Shown one piece after another: positions 1 through 5,239 of a stretch of DNA of 5,239 nt. Numbering within the stretch: position 1 is the first letter of the stretch; each line of letters starts with the position of its first letter. Position numbers and translations under genes: made by a program. The notes beneath the pieces were generated by a model. That model was given only the letters and a program-made list of their open reading frames with translations, was not told the DNA's origin and ran no database searches. The stretch lies in NCBI GenBank assembly GCA_903919165.1, contig CAIXHJ010000216.1, forward strand, positions 1-5,239, read 5' to 3'. The DNA comes from an uncultured Holophagaceae bacterium (GTDB taxonomy: Bacteria > Acidobacteriota > Holophagae > Holophagales > Holophagaceae).

Positions 1-64
1 GAGACACCACACGTGGCGGGGGTTTGGGGGGAGGCTCCAGGTCCGCGAGCACTCGCGAGCGGGA

Positions 65-79
65 GCACGCACTGCGTGC
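65..79. repeat. GCACGC hairpin, related to the 115-140 palindrome
   Basis: GCACGCA (65-71) and TGCGTGC (73-79) are perfect inverted repeats around a single C. The same two heptamers recur without the central C at 121-127 and 128-134, so each arm can pair locally or with the opposite arm of the other copy. This duplication is what makes the region look like more than a chance palindrome. It may be part of the candidate RNA or a protein-binding site. Confidence 0.5.
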
Positions 80-114
80 GATACCTGGAGGGCAGTGCCC
101 CCAATGGGGTGACA

Positions 115-140
115 GATCTGGCACGCATGCGTGCCGGATC
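115..140. repeat. 26-bp near-perfect palindrome
   Basis: Arms 115-127 and 128-140 are exact reverse complements except for one position (T119 opposite G136, which is still a G-U pair in RNA). The core is GCACGCATGCGTGC and the outer arms are GATC. As RNA it would form a very stable hairpin. As DNA it would be a symmetric binding site, and the alternation of purine and pyrimidine in the core is notable. Function not known. Confidence 0.6.
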
Positions 141-261
141 GCCAGAGGGATCCTGCCCTGATGACCATAGATCCCAGACAACGCAAGCGTTGGCTGGGGG
201 AAGTGGGCTGGCCCTTCCCAAGGTTGATCCCGCTATTTCAGGGCCAGCACACTAGGAGTCT

Positions 262-285
262 GCCCAGGTAATGGCTAGGGCTTTT
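262..285 (+). terminator. Terminator-like hairpin with TTTT
   Basis: GCCCAG (262-267) pairs with CT-GGGC (275-276, 278-281; A277 bulged) around a seven-base loop, followed at once by TTTT (282-285). The U-run lies on the + strand only, so it would end a rightward transcript, i.e. the candidate RNA or an upstream gene. It overlaps the last codons of the leftward gene that ends at 275. The stem is short and the U-tract only four long, so efficiency is doubtful. Confidence 0.33.
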
Positions 286-1234
286 CCGGTGCAGCGTCCC
301 CCATGCGGAGGGCCTTGATATTTCCCTTGCCATCCAGTTCGATGAGGATGGGGAACCAGATCAGCCCCAGGTCTTCGAAGGCGGCCCGGCTGGGGGCGAA
401 GAAGGCGGATCGCCCCGCCGGCCGGAGCCGGTCCGCAAGCGCCCGCCCTTCGTTCAGCAGGGGTTCGGAAAGGCTGGCATCACGCTCGTCCAGGCGCCCC
501 GAGGCACTGGGGATGATCCAGCTCGTACCCGTCGGGATCTCCGGGAGCGGGTTGTCTTCCACGGGGCAGATCCAGGTGCGGGTGCCACCCAATTGATCCA
601 GCCGGAGATCGTGGTACTCGAGTTCAGGCAGGGCCCATAGCCGCAGGACGGGCGAAGGACCGCCCAGGAGCCCGAAGAGCCGCTGGAATCCCTTCAAAAT
701 ATCCTCCGAGGTGGAATCAGCGACGGATCGGATGCCGGAGAACCTGACCTCGTCTTGTTCCCCCAGAGCCCAGCAGAGGGCATGGCGCAGGGCGTATCCG
801 CGGGTCAGGGCCGGGCCCGCGCCGAGGAGACGGTCCTCCCAGGACCGGCGCAGGGCCGCATCGAAGCGGCCCTGCCTCACCTGGATCTGTCCCCAGCGCC
901 ACAGCGCCAGGGCGGTGCCGGATTCGTGGATGGGCAGGGTCTTTAGCGCGCTGCCGATCTGATCCTTCGGCGCCTTCAAGAGGTGCCGCAAAGCATCGGC
1001 TTCCCTCCGTCCACGGCCTGTGACGAACGGACTGGCCGGCAGGCCCTGGACCGGATCGAAGGTGGCGGCGGTGCGCAGCCATTGGTATTCCAGGGCCGCC
1101 AGCCCCTTCAGCTTCGGCGCCGGGGGGAGGGTCCGCCCCCAGTCGTAGGCTTCCAGCAGAGCGCCTTCCGCCTCCTGGCCGGTGGGTGCGGGGCTGACGA
1201 TGGCGGGCGGGGATTGCATGGCTGGGAGGAGCAT
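275..1234 (-). CDS. Uncharacterised protein, TPR-like middle, possible thioredoxin-like C-terminus
   Basis: I do not recognise a family for this 319-residue protein. It looks soluble: no membrane segment and no clear signal peptide, with a Pro/Ala-rich N-terminus. Residues about 106-130 (LWRWGQIQVRQGRFDAAL core) resemble one tetratricopeptide helix pair. Residues about 291-312 (WFPILIELDGKGNIKALRMG) have the cis-Pro strand, acidic turn and following strand typical of the C-terminal half of a thioredoxin fold, but no CXXC pair is present, so redox activity is not supported. The start chosen is ATG at 1234, preceded by AAGGGA at a sensible distance. This leaves 50 bp before the divergent pyrF. 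An ATG at 1294 would add 20 residues and overlap pyrF by 10 bp, with AGAGG directly abutting the start, so it is less likely. The gene is divergent from pyrF and has TAG as stop. Codon use matches the neighbours, which supports its being real. Confidence 0.75.
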   Translation of the reverse strand: MLLPAMQSPPAIVSPAPTGQEAEGALLEAYDWGRTLPPAPKLKGLAALEYQWLRTAATFDPVQGLPASPFVTGRGRREADALRHLLKAPKDQIGSALKTLPIHESGTALALWRWGQIQVRQGRFDAALRRSWEDRLLGAGPALTRGYALRHALCWALGEQDEVRFSGIRSVADSTSEDILKGFQRLFGLLGGPSPVLRLWALPELEYHDLRLDQLGGTRTWICPVEDNPLPEIPTGTSWIIPSASGRLDERDASLSEPLLNEGRALADRLRPAGRSAFFAPSRAAFEDLGLIWFPILIELDGKGNIKALRMGDAAPEKP

Positions 1235-1274
1235 CGGACGTCCCTTGATGGCAGAATGGTCCTCCGCATCATAC

Positions 1275-1279
1275 GGGAG
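1275..1279 (+). promoter_or_regulatory. Ribosome binding site of pyrF (decides TTG start)
   Basis: GGGAG lies five bases before TTG at 1285. There is no in-frame ATG or GTG near the beginning of the PyrF homology, and the next TTG (1300) would remove residues without a comparable Shine-Dalgarno, so this site supports the TTG at 1285. Confidence 0.6.
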
Positions 1280-1284
1280 TCTCC

Positions 1285-2010
1285 TTGCCTGCATCCTCTT
1301 TGACCCTCACAGCCCGCGAGCGCCTGGTGGTGGCCCTGGATGTCCCCACGGCCAAGGAGGCCCTGGCCATGGCAGATCGCCTGTCAGGCCGGGTGGGGAT
1401 GCTCAAGTTGGGGCTGGAGCTCTTCTGCGCCGAGGGGCCGTCCTTCGTGAAGGAACTGCAGGCGAGGGTTCCGGTCTTTCTGGATCTGAAACTGCACGAC
1501 ATCCCCACCACGGTGCGGCGGGCCCTGGATGCTTTGCTGAGGCTGGATCCGCGCCTCGTCGATGTCCATGCCCAGGGGGGACCGGCCATGCTGGAAGCCG
1601 CGGTGGAGGCCGTTCACGCCCACCGTGCGGCGGGGGGACAGACGGAGCTGCTGGCGGTGACCGTGCTCACGAGTCTGGACCGGGAGGCCCTGGCGGCGCT
1701 TGGCCATGCAGGACAGCCGGAGGACCTCGTCCTGGCCTATGCGAAGCTCGCCCATCAAGCCGGCTGTGATGGAGTGGTTTGCTCGGCCTGGGAGGCTTCG
1801 GCCATCCGGCAGGCTTGCGGCGAAGGGTTCCACCGCCTGACCCCGGGCATCCGCCCCACCGGCGCCGCCACCCAGGACCAGGCCCGGATCATGACCCCCG
1901 CCCAGGCCCTGAAGCAGGGCTCGACCTGGCTGGTGGTGGGGCGCCCCATCACCCATGCCGCGGACCCCGCGGCCGCGGCCGAGGCCATCGTGGCGGAGAT
2001 GCTCTCCTGA
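1285..2010 (+). CDS. pyrF: Orotidine 5'-phosphate decarboxylase
   Basis: This cytosolic enzyme decarboxylates OMP to UMP, the final step of de novo pyrimidine synthesis. It works as a TIM-barrel homodimer without a cofactor. The 241-residue length matches the short bacterial group I family. Visible landmarks: VALDVPT (16-22, Asp19) at the first strand; MLKLGLELF (39-47, Lys41); the catalytic DLKLHDIPTTV (67-77) with the charged network Asp67, Lys69 and Asp72; LTPGIRPTG (185-193); and the phosphate-binding VVGRPIT..ADP near the C-terminus (Arg220). All key catalytic residues known for the family are present, so it should be active. The start is TTG at 1285 with GGGAG five bases upstream. Its TGA stop shares one base with the start codon of the next gene, indicating a two-gene transcript. 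No other pyr gene is in the window, and no promoter could be assigned with confidence in the 50-bp divergent spacer. Confidence 0.97.
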   Translation: MPASSLTLTARERLVVALDVPTAKEALAMADRLSGRVGMLKLGLELFCAEGPSFVKELQARVPVFLDLKLHDIPTTVRRALDALLRLDPRLVDVHAQGGPAMLEAAVEAVHAHRAAGGQTELLAVTVLTSLDREALAALGHAGQPEDLVLAYAKLAHQAGCDGVVCSAWEASAIRQACGEGFHRLTPGIRPTGAATQDQARIMTPAQALKQGSTWLVVGRPITHAADPAAAAEAIVAEMLS

Positions 2011-2552
2011 TGTCTGCCGGTTCCCCCCTCGTCTTCCGGCCCTCCTTCGCCCAGCGCGCCATGGCCATGCTGCTCTTCGCCGGCTCCTGGCTGGTGGGCG
2101 TGCGCGCCCTGGCCCAGATCATGGAGCGACTGCCGGTCCTGCGCGCCTCCATGAAAATGGCCGAGTCCGCAGGGGAACCCACCTGGTCCTTCTGGATCGC
2201 CGTCACGGCCGCCATCGGCGCCGTGGTGGCCGGCAGCCTGCTGCTGCTGGGAACCCTGCTTGGCGTGCTGATGGTCGAGGGATCCCAGGTGCTGGTGGAT
2301 GAGCTGGGCGTGTCCGTGGAGCACAATGCGCTCCCCACCTCCCTGGCCCGCAAACTCGGCGCGGGGCGGCTGCTCTGGAAGCGGGTGTCGCGCCTCGAAC
2401 GGTCGGGCCCATTCTTCGTGCTGCGTGGGGGCGGGGAGCCGGGGTATACGGGGCCCCGGGATCCGAATCTCCGCATCCTGATGGTCGATGAGCTGGAGCG
2501 CCTCATCCTGACCATCTTCGAGCGCAGTCCGAACCTCAAACCCGAAGACTGA
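2010..2552 (+). CDS. Two-helix membrane protein with possible PH-like cytosolic domain
   Basis: A 180-residue protein not recognised as a named family. It begins at ATG 2010, overlapping the pyrF stop as TGATG, with GGAG at 1995-1998 (11-base spacing), so translation is probably coupled to pyrF. Residues about 17-38 and 61-89 are strongly hydrophobic and should span the membrane as two helices joined by a short amphipathic loop. With positive charges before helix 1 (Arg10, Arg16), N-in/C-in topology is likely, which leaves residues 90-180 in the cytosol. That tail alternates short strands (SQVLVDELGVSV, LWKRVSRLE, FFVLRGGG, LRILMV) and ends in an amphipathic helix (ELERLILTIFERS). The pattern resembles the bacterial PH-like domains that follow paired membrane helices, where a 'W-K/R-x-V-x-x-L/I' segment is typical. 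This domain call is inference. The function, and any tie to pyrimidine metabolism beyond co-transcription, are unknown. Confidence 0.82.
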   Translation: MSAGSPLVFRPSFAQRAMAMLLFAGSWLVGVRALAQIMERLPVLRASMKMAESAGEPTWSFWIAVTAAIGAVVAGSLLLLGTLLGVLMVEGSQVLVDELGVSVEHNALPTSLARKLGAGRLLWKRVSRLERSGPFFVLRGGGEPGYTGPRDPNLRILMVDELERLILTIFERSPNLKPED

Positions 2553-2570
2553 TGCCCACTACACCTTCGG
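2542..2570. repeat. Inverted repeat over the convergent gene ends
   Basis: CCGAAG (2542-2547) and CTTCGG (2565-2570) are perfect complements flanking a 17-base loop that contains both stop codons (TGA 2550-2552 and the leftward TAG 2559-2561). The position fits a shared bidirectional transcription-end hairpin, but the stem is only six base pairs, the loop is large and no T-run follows on either strand. Confidence 0.3.
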
Positions 2571-4214
2571 CCGACTGAGGTACGACTCCGCGCCCTTCAT
2601 CTCGGCAGTGGGACCGTGGGCGGGCTTCTTCGCTCGAGCCGTGCCTTGCTTGAGGCCCCACAGACCCGCGAGTTCCATGGCCTCGGGATTGCCCGGGGCC
2701 AGGGCCAGCACTTCGGCGAGATCGGCGCGGGCCCGGTCGACCTGTCCGAGCTTCTCTTGCAGCAGGGATCGTTTCATGAACCCCCAGGGGTTGGTGGGCT
2801 CCCGGGCGATGATTTCGGCGTATTCCGTTTCAGCCTCCGTCCAGCGGCTTTCTTCTTCGGCAGTCTCGCCGCAGAGCAGGTTGGTCACGGCGCAGAAGCC
2901 CAGCCATTGTTTCTGCTCGGCGAACTCGGCGGGCGAGAAGCGGGATTTAACCTTGGCCCGTTGGGCCGCCTGGTCCAGGTGCCGCAGGGCCTTTTCCGTG
3001 TGGGCATCCACCCGCGCGAAGATCTCCGCATCCCCGCTGGCCCGGTAGAAATCTTTCCGGATGCGACCTTCAGCCCGGTACTGGTCGAACATCCGGGTGC
3101 CCGGATAGAGGGCCAGGGGGCTGATCTGGCAGTCGCTGGGCCGGGTATCGCGGATGAGGGTGGCGGTCTCTTCCACCTCGGCCCAGGTCTCACCGGGGAT
3201 GCCAGTGATCAGGTAGATGCCGAGGTTCATGCCCACCCTGCGAACCAGATCCAGGGCTTTGCGCGCGTGCCGGAGGTTCGTGCCCTTGTCCAGCAGGGCC
3301 AGGACCCGCTCGCTGCCATGCTCGACGCCGAACTGCATGAACTCGCAGCCGGCCCGTTTCATGGCGACCAGGCGATCCTCGTCCACCAGGTTCACCCGGC
3401 TCTGGCAGTTCCAGAGGGGATGCAGGCCACTGTCCTGAATGCCTTCCATCAGTTCCAGCACCCGGCCCCGGTTGGCGGTGAAGGTGTCGTCGCGGAAGCT
3501 GAAGTAGGTGAGGCCATGTCTCTGACGCAGCAGCTGCATCTCGCGGAGCACCGAACCGGCGCTGCGGAAGCGGATGGACGTGCCCCAGAATTCCGGCGTG
3601 TTGCAGAAGTTGCAGGTGGCCGGGCAGCCGCGGCTGGTGCTCAGGTAGGCCAGCTGGCCCACATCGTTCAGGAAATCGGCCTCAAGGTGCTCGGCGGGGA
3701 TGCCGACGGTGTCCAGGTCCTCCAGGGGAAGCTGGGGCAGGGTAGGGCCCTCGCGGAGAATGAGCCCTGGCGTCCGTTTCCACAGATCCGAACCGGGGGC
3801 GCTTGCCAGGCGTTCCACGATGCCCAGGAGGGTGGCCTCGCCTTCGCCTTGCACGATGGCATCCAGGGCGGGGCAGTCCTCGAAGACCTCCTCGGCCAGA
3901 TGGGTGGGATGAGGGCCTCCAGCCAGGAGGATCGCAGATGGACAAGCCTCTCTGGCCCAGGACAGCAGTTCACAGGAGCGCCTCCGGTTGAAGGTGAACA
4001 TGGAGATGCCCACTACGGCTGGGTTCTGGGAACGGAAGTAGGCCAGCACCTCCTTCCGGCCCTTGCCGCTCAAGTTCGCGAGGCGGCAGGGGAAGGCACG
4101 GGATTTGAGCGTGGCCTGCAGGTAGCCAAGACCGATGGGCAGGAAGGTCATCCACTCGTCCCCGAAGCCGCTCCGGGGGGCGCTGTAGGCGAGAAGGGTC
4201 CGGGGTGGGGTCAT
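2559..4214 (-). CDS. B12-binding radical SAM protein with C-terminal TPR repeats
   Basis: A 551-residue protein. Residues about 5-140 form a cobalamin-binding Rossmann-type domain: the PxGLGYL segment (26-32), VVGISMFTF strand (67-75), GGPHPT (99-104) and GEGE (123-126) are standard for B12-dependent radical SAM enzymes, which usually lack the DxHxxG base-off motif. The radical SAM core follows (about 190-395), with the [4Fe-4S]/SAM-binding CPATCNFC (Cys197, Cys201, Cys204), FRDDTFT (240-246), FGVEHGSERVL (295-305) and TGIPGET (337-343). Residues about 450-518 look like two TPR units, an add-on likely to bind a protein partner. The architecture matches the BchE/P-methylase-like group, which performs methylations or cyclisations on lipids, cofactors and natural products. 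The substrate cannot be read here and no biosynthetic neighbours are present. The start at ATG 4214 sits just before the domain begins. No strong Shine-Dalgarno precedes it, and an upstream TTG at 4319 would add 35 residues unlike the family. The gene is divergent from purL and convergent with the pyrF unit. Confidence 0.92.
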   Translation of the reverse strand: MTPPRTLLAYSAPRSGFGDEWMTFLPIGLGYLQATLKSRAFPCRLANLSGKGRKEVLAYFRSQNPAVVGISMFTFNRRRSCELLSWAREACPSAILLAGGPHPTHLAEEVFEDCPALDAIVQGEGEATLLGIVERLASAPGSDLWKRTPGLILREGPTLPQLPLEDLDTVGIPAEHLEADFLNDVGQLAYLSTSRGCPATCNFCNTPEFWGTSIRFRSAGSVLREMQLLRQRHGLTYFSFRDDTFTANRGRVLELMEGIQDSGLHPLWNCQSRVNLVDEDRLVAMKRAGCEFMQFGVEHGSERVLALLDKGTNLRHARKALDLVRRVGMNLGIYLITGIPGETWAEVEETATLIRDTRPSDCQISPLALYPGTRMFDQYRAEGRIRKDFYRASGDAEIFARVDAHTEKALRHLDQAAQRAKVKSRFSPAEFAEQKQWLGFCAVTNLLCGETAEEESRWTEAETEYAEIIAREPTNPWGFMKRSLLQEKLGQVDRARADLAEVLALAPGNPEAMELAGLWGLKQGTARAKKPAHGPTAEMKGAESYLSRPKV

Positions 4215-4219
4215 GGGGC

Positions 4220-4298
4220 GGGATTCCAGAGTTTCCCAGTCTACGGTGCCCTTGCCTGATGGAGGCAGGCACTCCCACGGAGGCGCCCGTGGAATCCC
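4220..4298 (-). promoter_or_regulatory. Leader with competing inverted repeats before the radical SAM gene
   Basis: GGGATTCCA (4220-4228) and TGGAATCCC (4290-4298) are a perfect 9-bp inverted repeat whose near arm ends five bases before the ATG at 4214. Inside lie two hairpins, CCACGG/CCGTGG (4275-4280/4287-4292) and TGCCT/AGGCA (4253-4257/4263-4267), plus ACTC/GAGT (4271-4274/4229-4232), which could form a junction. The first hairpin and the long stem share bases 4290-4292, so they compete at their edge. In the leftward transcript the long stem would cover the ribosome entry region. No cobalamin-riboswitch signature (GCCACTG box) is seen. Regulation is inference. Confidence 0.3.
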
Positions 4299-4313
4299 CA
4301 GCCCCCCGAGGGA

Positions 4314-4319
4314 TGTCAA
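4314..4319 (-). promoter_or_regulatory. Consensus -35-like TTGACA facing the radical SAM gene
   Basis: Read leftward, 4319-4314 is TTGACA, an exact sigma70-type -35 hexamer in the divergent spacer. The expected -10 region 16-18 bases downstream (about 4297-4290) is poor (GATTCC), so the promoter is uncertain. If real, transcription would begin near 4284, after the far arm of the 9-bp inverted repeat, and would rule out that RNA stem. Confidence 0.25.
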
Positions 4320-4344
4320 AGCTCGTCCGATCCCCGGAAACCGC

Positions 4345-4364
4345 TAGAATCAGGGCTTCCGGAG
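4345..4364 (+). promoter_or_regulatory. purL -10-like box and ribosome binding site
   Basis: TAGAAT (4345-4350) matches the sigma70 -10 consensus at five of six positions. No good -35 is present 16-18 bases upstream. GGAG (4361-4364) lies five bases before ATG 4370 and is a good Shine-Dalgarno. Together they imply a leader of only about a dozen bases. The ribosome site is firm, while the promoter is tentative. Confidence 0.4.
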
Positions 4365-4369
4365 CCTCC

Positions 4370-5239
4370 ATGTCCGCTGTCCACGAACCGGCCGTCACCG
4401 AATCCCTGGCTCTGGAGCTGGGGCTGTCGAAGGACGAGTGGCTGGTCATCTTGCGCCTCCTCAACGGCCGCCTGCCCACTTACCCGGAGCTGGGCGTGTT
4501 CAGCGCCATGTGGAGCGAGCACTGTTCGTACAAGTCCAGCCGGATCCACCTCAAGAACCTGCCCACGGAGGGCCCCCGCGTCATCCAGGGGCCCGGCGAA
4601 AATGCGGGCGTGGTGGACATCGGCGACGGCTGGGCCGTGGCCTTCAAGATGGAGAGCCACAACCATCCGAGCTTCATCGAGCCCTACCAGGGCGCCGCCA
4701 CGGGCGTGGGCGGCATCCTGCGGGACGTGTTCACCATGGGCGCCCGGCCCCTGGCCAACCTGAACAGCCTGCGCTTCGGGGAGCTCGACGCGCCGCGCAT
4801 GAAGGGCCTGGTGAAGGGCGTGGCTGCGGGCATTGCGGGCTACGGCAACTGCATGGGCATCCCCATGCTGGGGGGCGATGTCGGCTTCGACGCCAGCTAC
4901 AACGGCAACATCCTGGTGAATGCCTTCACCCTGGGTGTGCTGCGCAGCGACAAGATCTTCAAGGGCTTCGCCTCAGGCGTGGGCAACAAGATGATGTACA
5001 TCGGCTCGAAGACGGGGCGCGACGGCATCCACGGCGCCAGCATGGCCTCCGCTGAGTTCGGCGAGGGCAGCGAGGAAAAGCGCCCTACGGTACAGGTGGG
5101 CGATCCCTTCACGGAGAAACTCCTGCTCGAAGCCTGCCTGGAGATCTTCCAGACCGACTGGGTCGTCGGCATCCAGGACATGGGCGCCGCGGGCCTGACG
5201 TCCAGCAGCTTCGAGATGGCCAGTCGCGCCGGAACGGGC
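4370..5239 (+). CDS. purL: Phosphoribosylformylglycinamidine synthase II, 5' part
   Basis: The synthetase subunit converts FGAR, ATP and ammonia to FGAM, ADP and phosphate, the fourth step of de novo purine synthesis in the cytosol. In bacteria with the short form it works with PurQ (glutaminase) and PurS. The first 290 codons are present and the reading frame is open at the right edge. The usual short PurL is about 730-750 residues, so roughly 40% is seen. Diagnostic segments: FSAMWSEHCSYKSSR (44-58, catalytic His51), the nucleotide/metal-binding FKMESHNHPS (92-101, with Glu95 and the HNHP turn), GAATGVGGILRD (108-119), MGARP (123-127), and the GGDVGFD and QDMGAAGLTSSS segments further on. 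The N-terminus starts directly at the linker/first AIRS-type domain, so this is the small type, not the 1300-residue fused enterobacterial type. The start is ATG 4370 with GGAG five bases upstream. The gene is divergent from the radical SAM gene. purQ and purS are not in the window. Confidence 0.97.
   Translation, partial: MSAVHEPAVTESLALELGLSKDEWLVILRLLNGRLPTYPELGVFSAMWSEHCSYKSSRIHLKNLPTEGPRVIQGPGENAGVVDIGDGWAVAFKMESHNHPSFIEPYQGAATGVGGILRDVFTMGARPLANLNSLRFGELDAPRMKGLVKGVAAGIAGYGNCMGIPMLGGDVGFDASYNGNILVNAFTLGVLRSDKIFKGFASGVGNKMMYIGSKTGRDGIHGASMASAEFGEGSEEKRPTVQVGDPFTEKLLLEACLEIFQTDWVVGIQDMGAAGLTSSSFEMASRAGTG

Larger units (their letters stand above)
24..285 (+). ncRNA. Candidate structured RNA of unknown family
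   Basis: No protein of credible composition is encoded here, but the stretch is packed with complementary segments. Seen directly: TTGGGGG (24-30) with CCCCCAA (98-104); CTCCAGGT (35-42) with ACCTGGAG (83-90), enclosing hairpins CGCGA/TCGCG (44-48/53-57) and GCACGC/GCGTGC (65-70/74-79); AGGGCAG (89-95) with CTGCCCT (153-159); a 26-bp near-palindrome (115-140); CCCAG+CAACGC with GCGTTG+CTGGG (173-184/187-198); GCTGGCCCT (207-215) with AGGGCCAGC (240-248). GGGATC (147-152) can pair with GATCCC at 170-175 or 226-231, either of which would cross the 89-95/153-159 stem as a pseudoknot. A terminator-like hairpin plus TTTT closes the region on the + strand. I looked for and did not find signature sequences of tmRNA, RNase P RNA, SRP RNA, 6S RNA, 5S rRNA or a cobalamin riboswitch. 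The 5' end is unknown and may lie outside the window. It could instead be a family of intergenic palindromes. Confidence 0.36.

Noticed and set aside
13..255. Rightward 80-codon open frame with GTG start over the palindromic region
   Set aside because: The composition is low-complexity and irregular, there is no ribosome site, no recognisable domain and no GC3 bias. The region's structure is better explained by inverted repeats.
1245..1272. TTGATG-16 bp-CATCAT as a pyrF promoter
   Set aside because: Each hexamer matches only four of six positions, and the implied transcript would start at or after the ribosome binding site at 1275-1279.
1235..1294. Start of the leftward unknown gene at ATG 1294
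   Set aside because: It would overlap pyrF, and its nearest Shine-Dalgarno-like AGAGG abuts the start. ATG 1234 has better spacing. This remains possible.
1779..2009. Upstream extension of the membrane protein frame into pyrF
   Set aside because: It would overlap most of the C-terminal third of pyrF in another frame. The ATG at 2010 with the TGATG overlap is the sensible start.
2616..4259. 547-codon open frame on the + strand opposite the radical SAM gene
   Set aside because: This is an antisense shadow produced by GC-rich codon use. The opposite strand encodes unmistakable B12-binding and radical SAM motifs.
4215..4319. N-terminal extension of the radical SAM protein to TTG 4319
   Set aside because: The extra 35 residues do not resemble the family, which begins just after ATG 4214, and the TTG is part of a TTGACA promoter-like hexamer.
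4438..5055. Rightward frame inside purL
   Set aside because: It is in a different frame from the PurL motifs, and its Arg/His/Gly-rich translation is typical of an out-of-frame shadow.
1..5239. CRISPR array, insertion sequence, tRNA or phage genes
   Set aside because: No regularly spaced repeats, transposase or integrase motifs, or tRNA cloverleaf with T-arm were seen on either strand.

Overview
The window is GC-rich bacterial chromosome, about two thirds G+C by eye, with strong G/C preference at third codon positions in every real gene. It holds two nucleotide-biosynthesis genes, pyrF (complete) and the small, bacterial single-domain type of purL (cut by the right edge). With them are a B12-binding radical SAM protein carrying a C-terminal TPR tail, a two-helix membrane protein coupled to pyrF, and an unrecognised soluble protein. 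GC content, protein style and the mix of housekeeping and radical SAM genes would fit an Acidobacteriota (Holophagae-like) or deltaproteobacterial-type genome. That assignment is an impression, not a demonstrated placement. No transposase, integrase, tRNA, rRNA or CRISPR array is visible.

Layout, left to right. Positions 1-274 hold no convincing gene but are dense in perfect or near-perfect inverted repeats, including two GCACGCA/TGCGTGC hairpins and a 26-bp near-palindrome. Crossing stems and a terminator-like hairpin with TTTT at 262-285 suggest a structured RNA on the + strand that I cannot assign to a family. Positions 275-1234 (-) encode an uncharacterised protein with a TPR-like middle and a possibly thioredoxin-like C-terminus. 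It is divergent from pyrF (1285-2010, +, TTG start). The pyrF stop codon shares a base with the start of a 180-residue membrane protein (2010-2552, +). That gene converges, with a 6-bp gap, on the B12-binding radical SAM/TPR gene (2559-4214, -). The 155-bp divergent spacer 4215-4369 carries a purL -10-like box and ribosome binding site. It also holds a set of competing inverted repeats that would lie in the leader of the radical SAM gene. purL starts at 4370 (+) and runs off the window.

The genes do not form one pathway. PyrF makes UMP (last step of de novo pyrimidine synthesis) and PurL makes FGAM (fourth step of de novo purine synthesis), and their separate transcription units suggest ordinary housekeeping neighbourhoods. 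The parts that deserve a second look are the left-edge RNA candidate, the leader of the radical SAM gene, and the unknown substrate of that enzyme.
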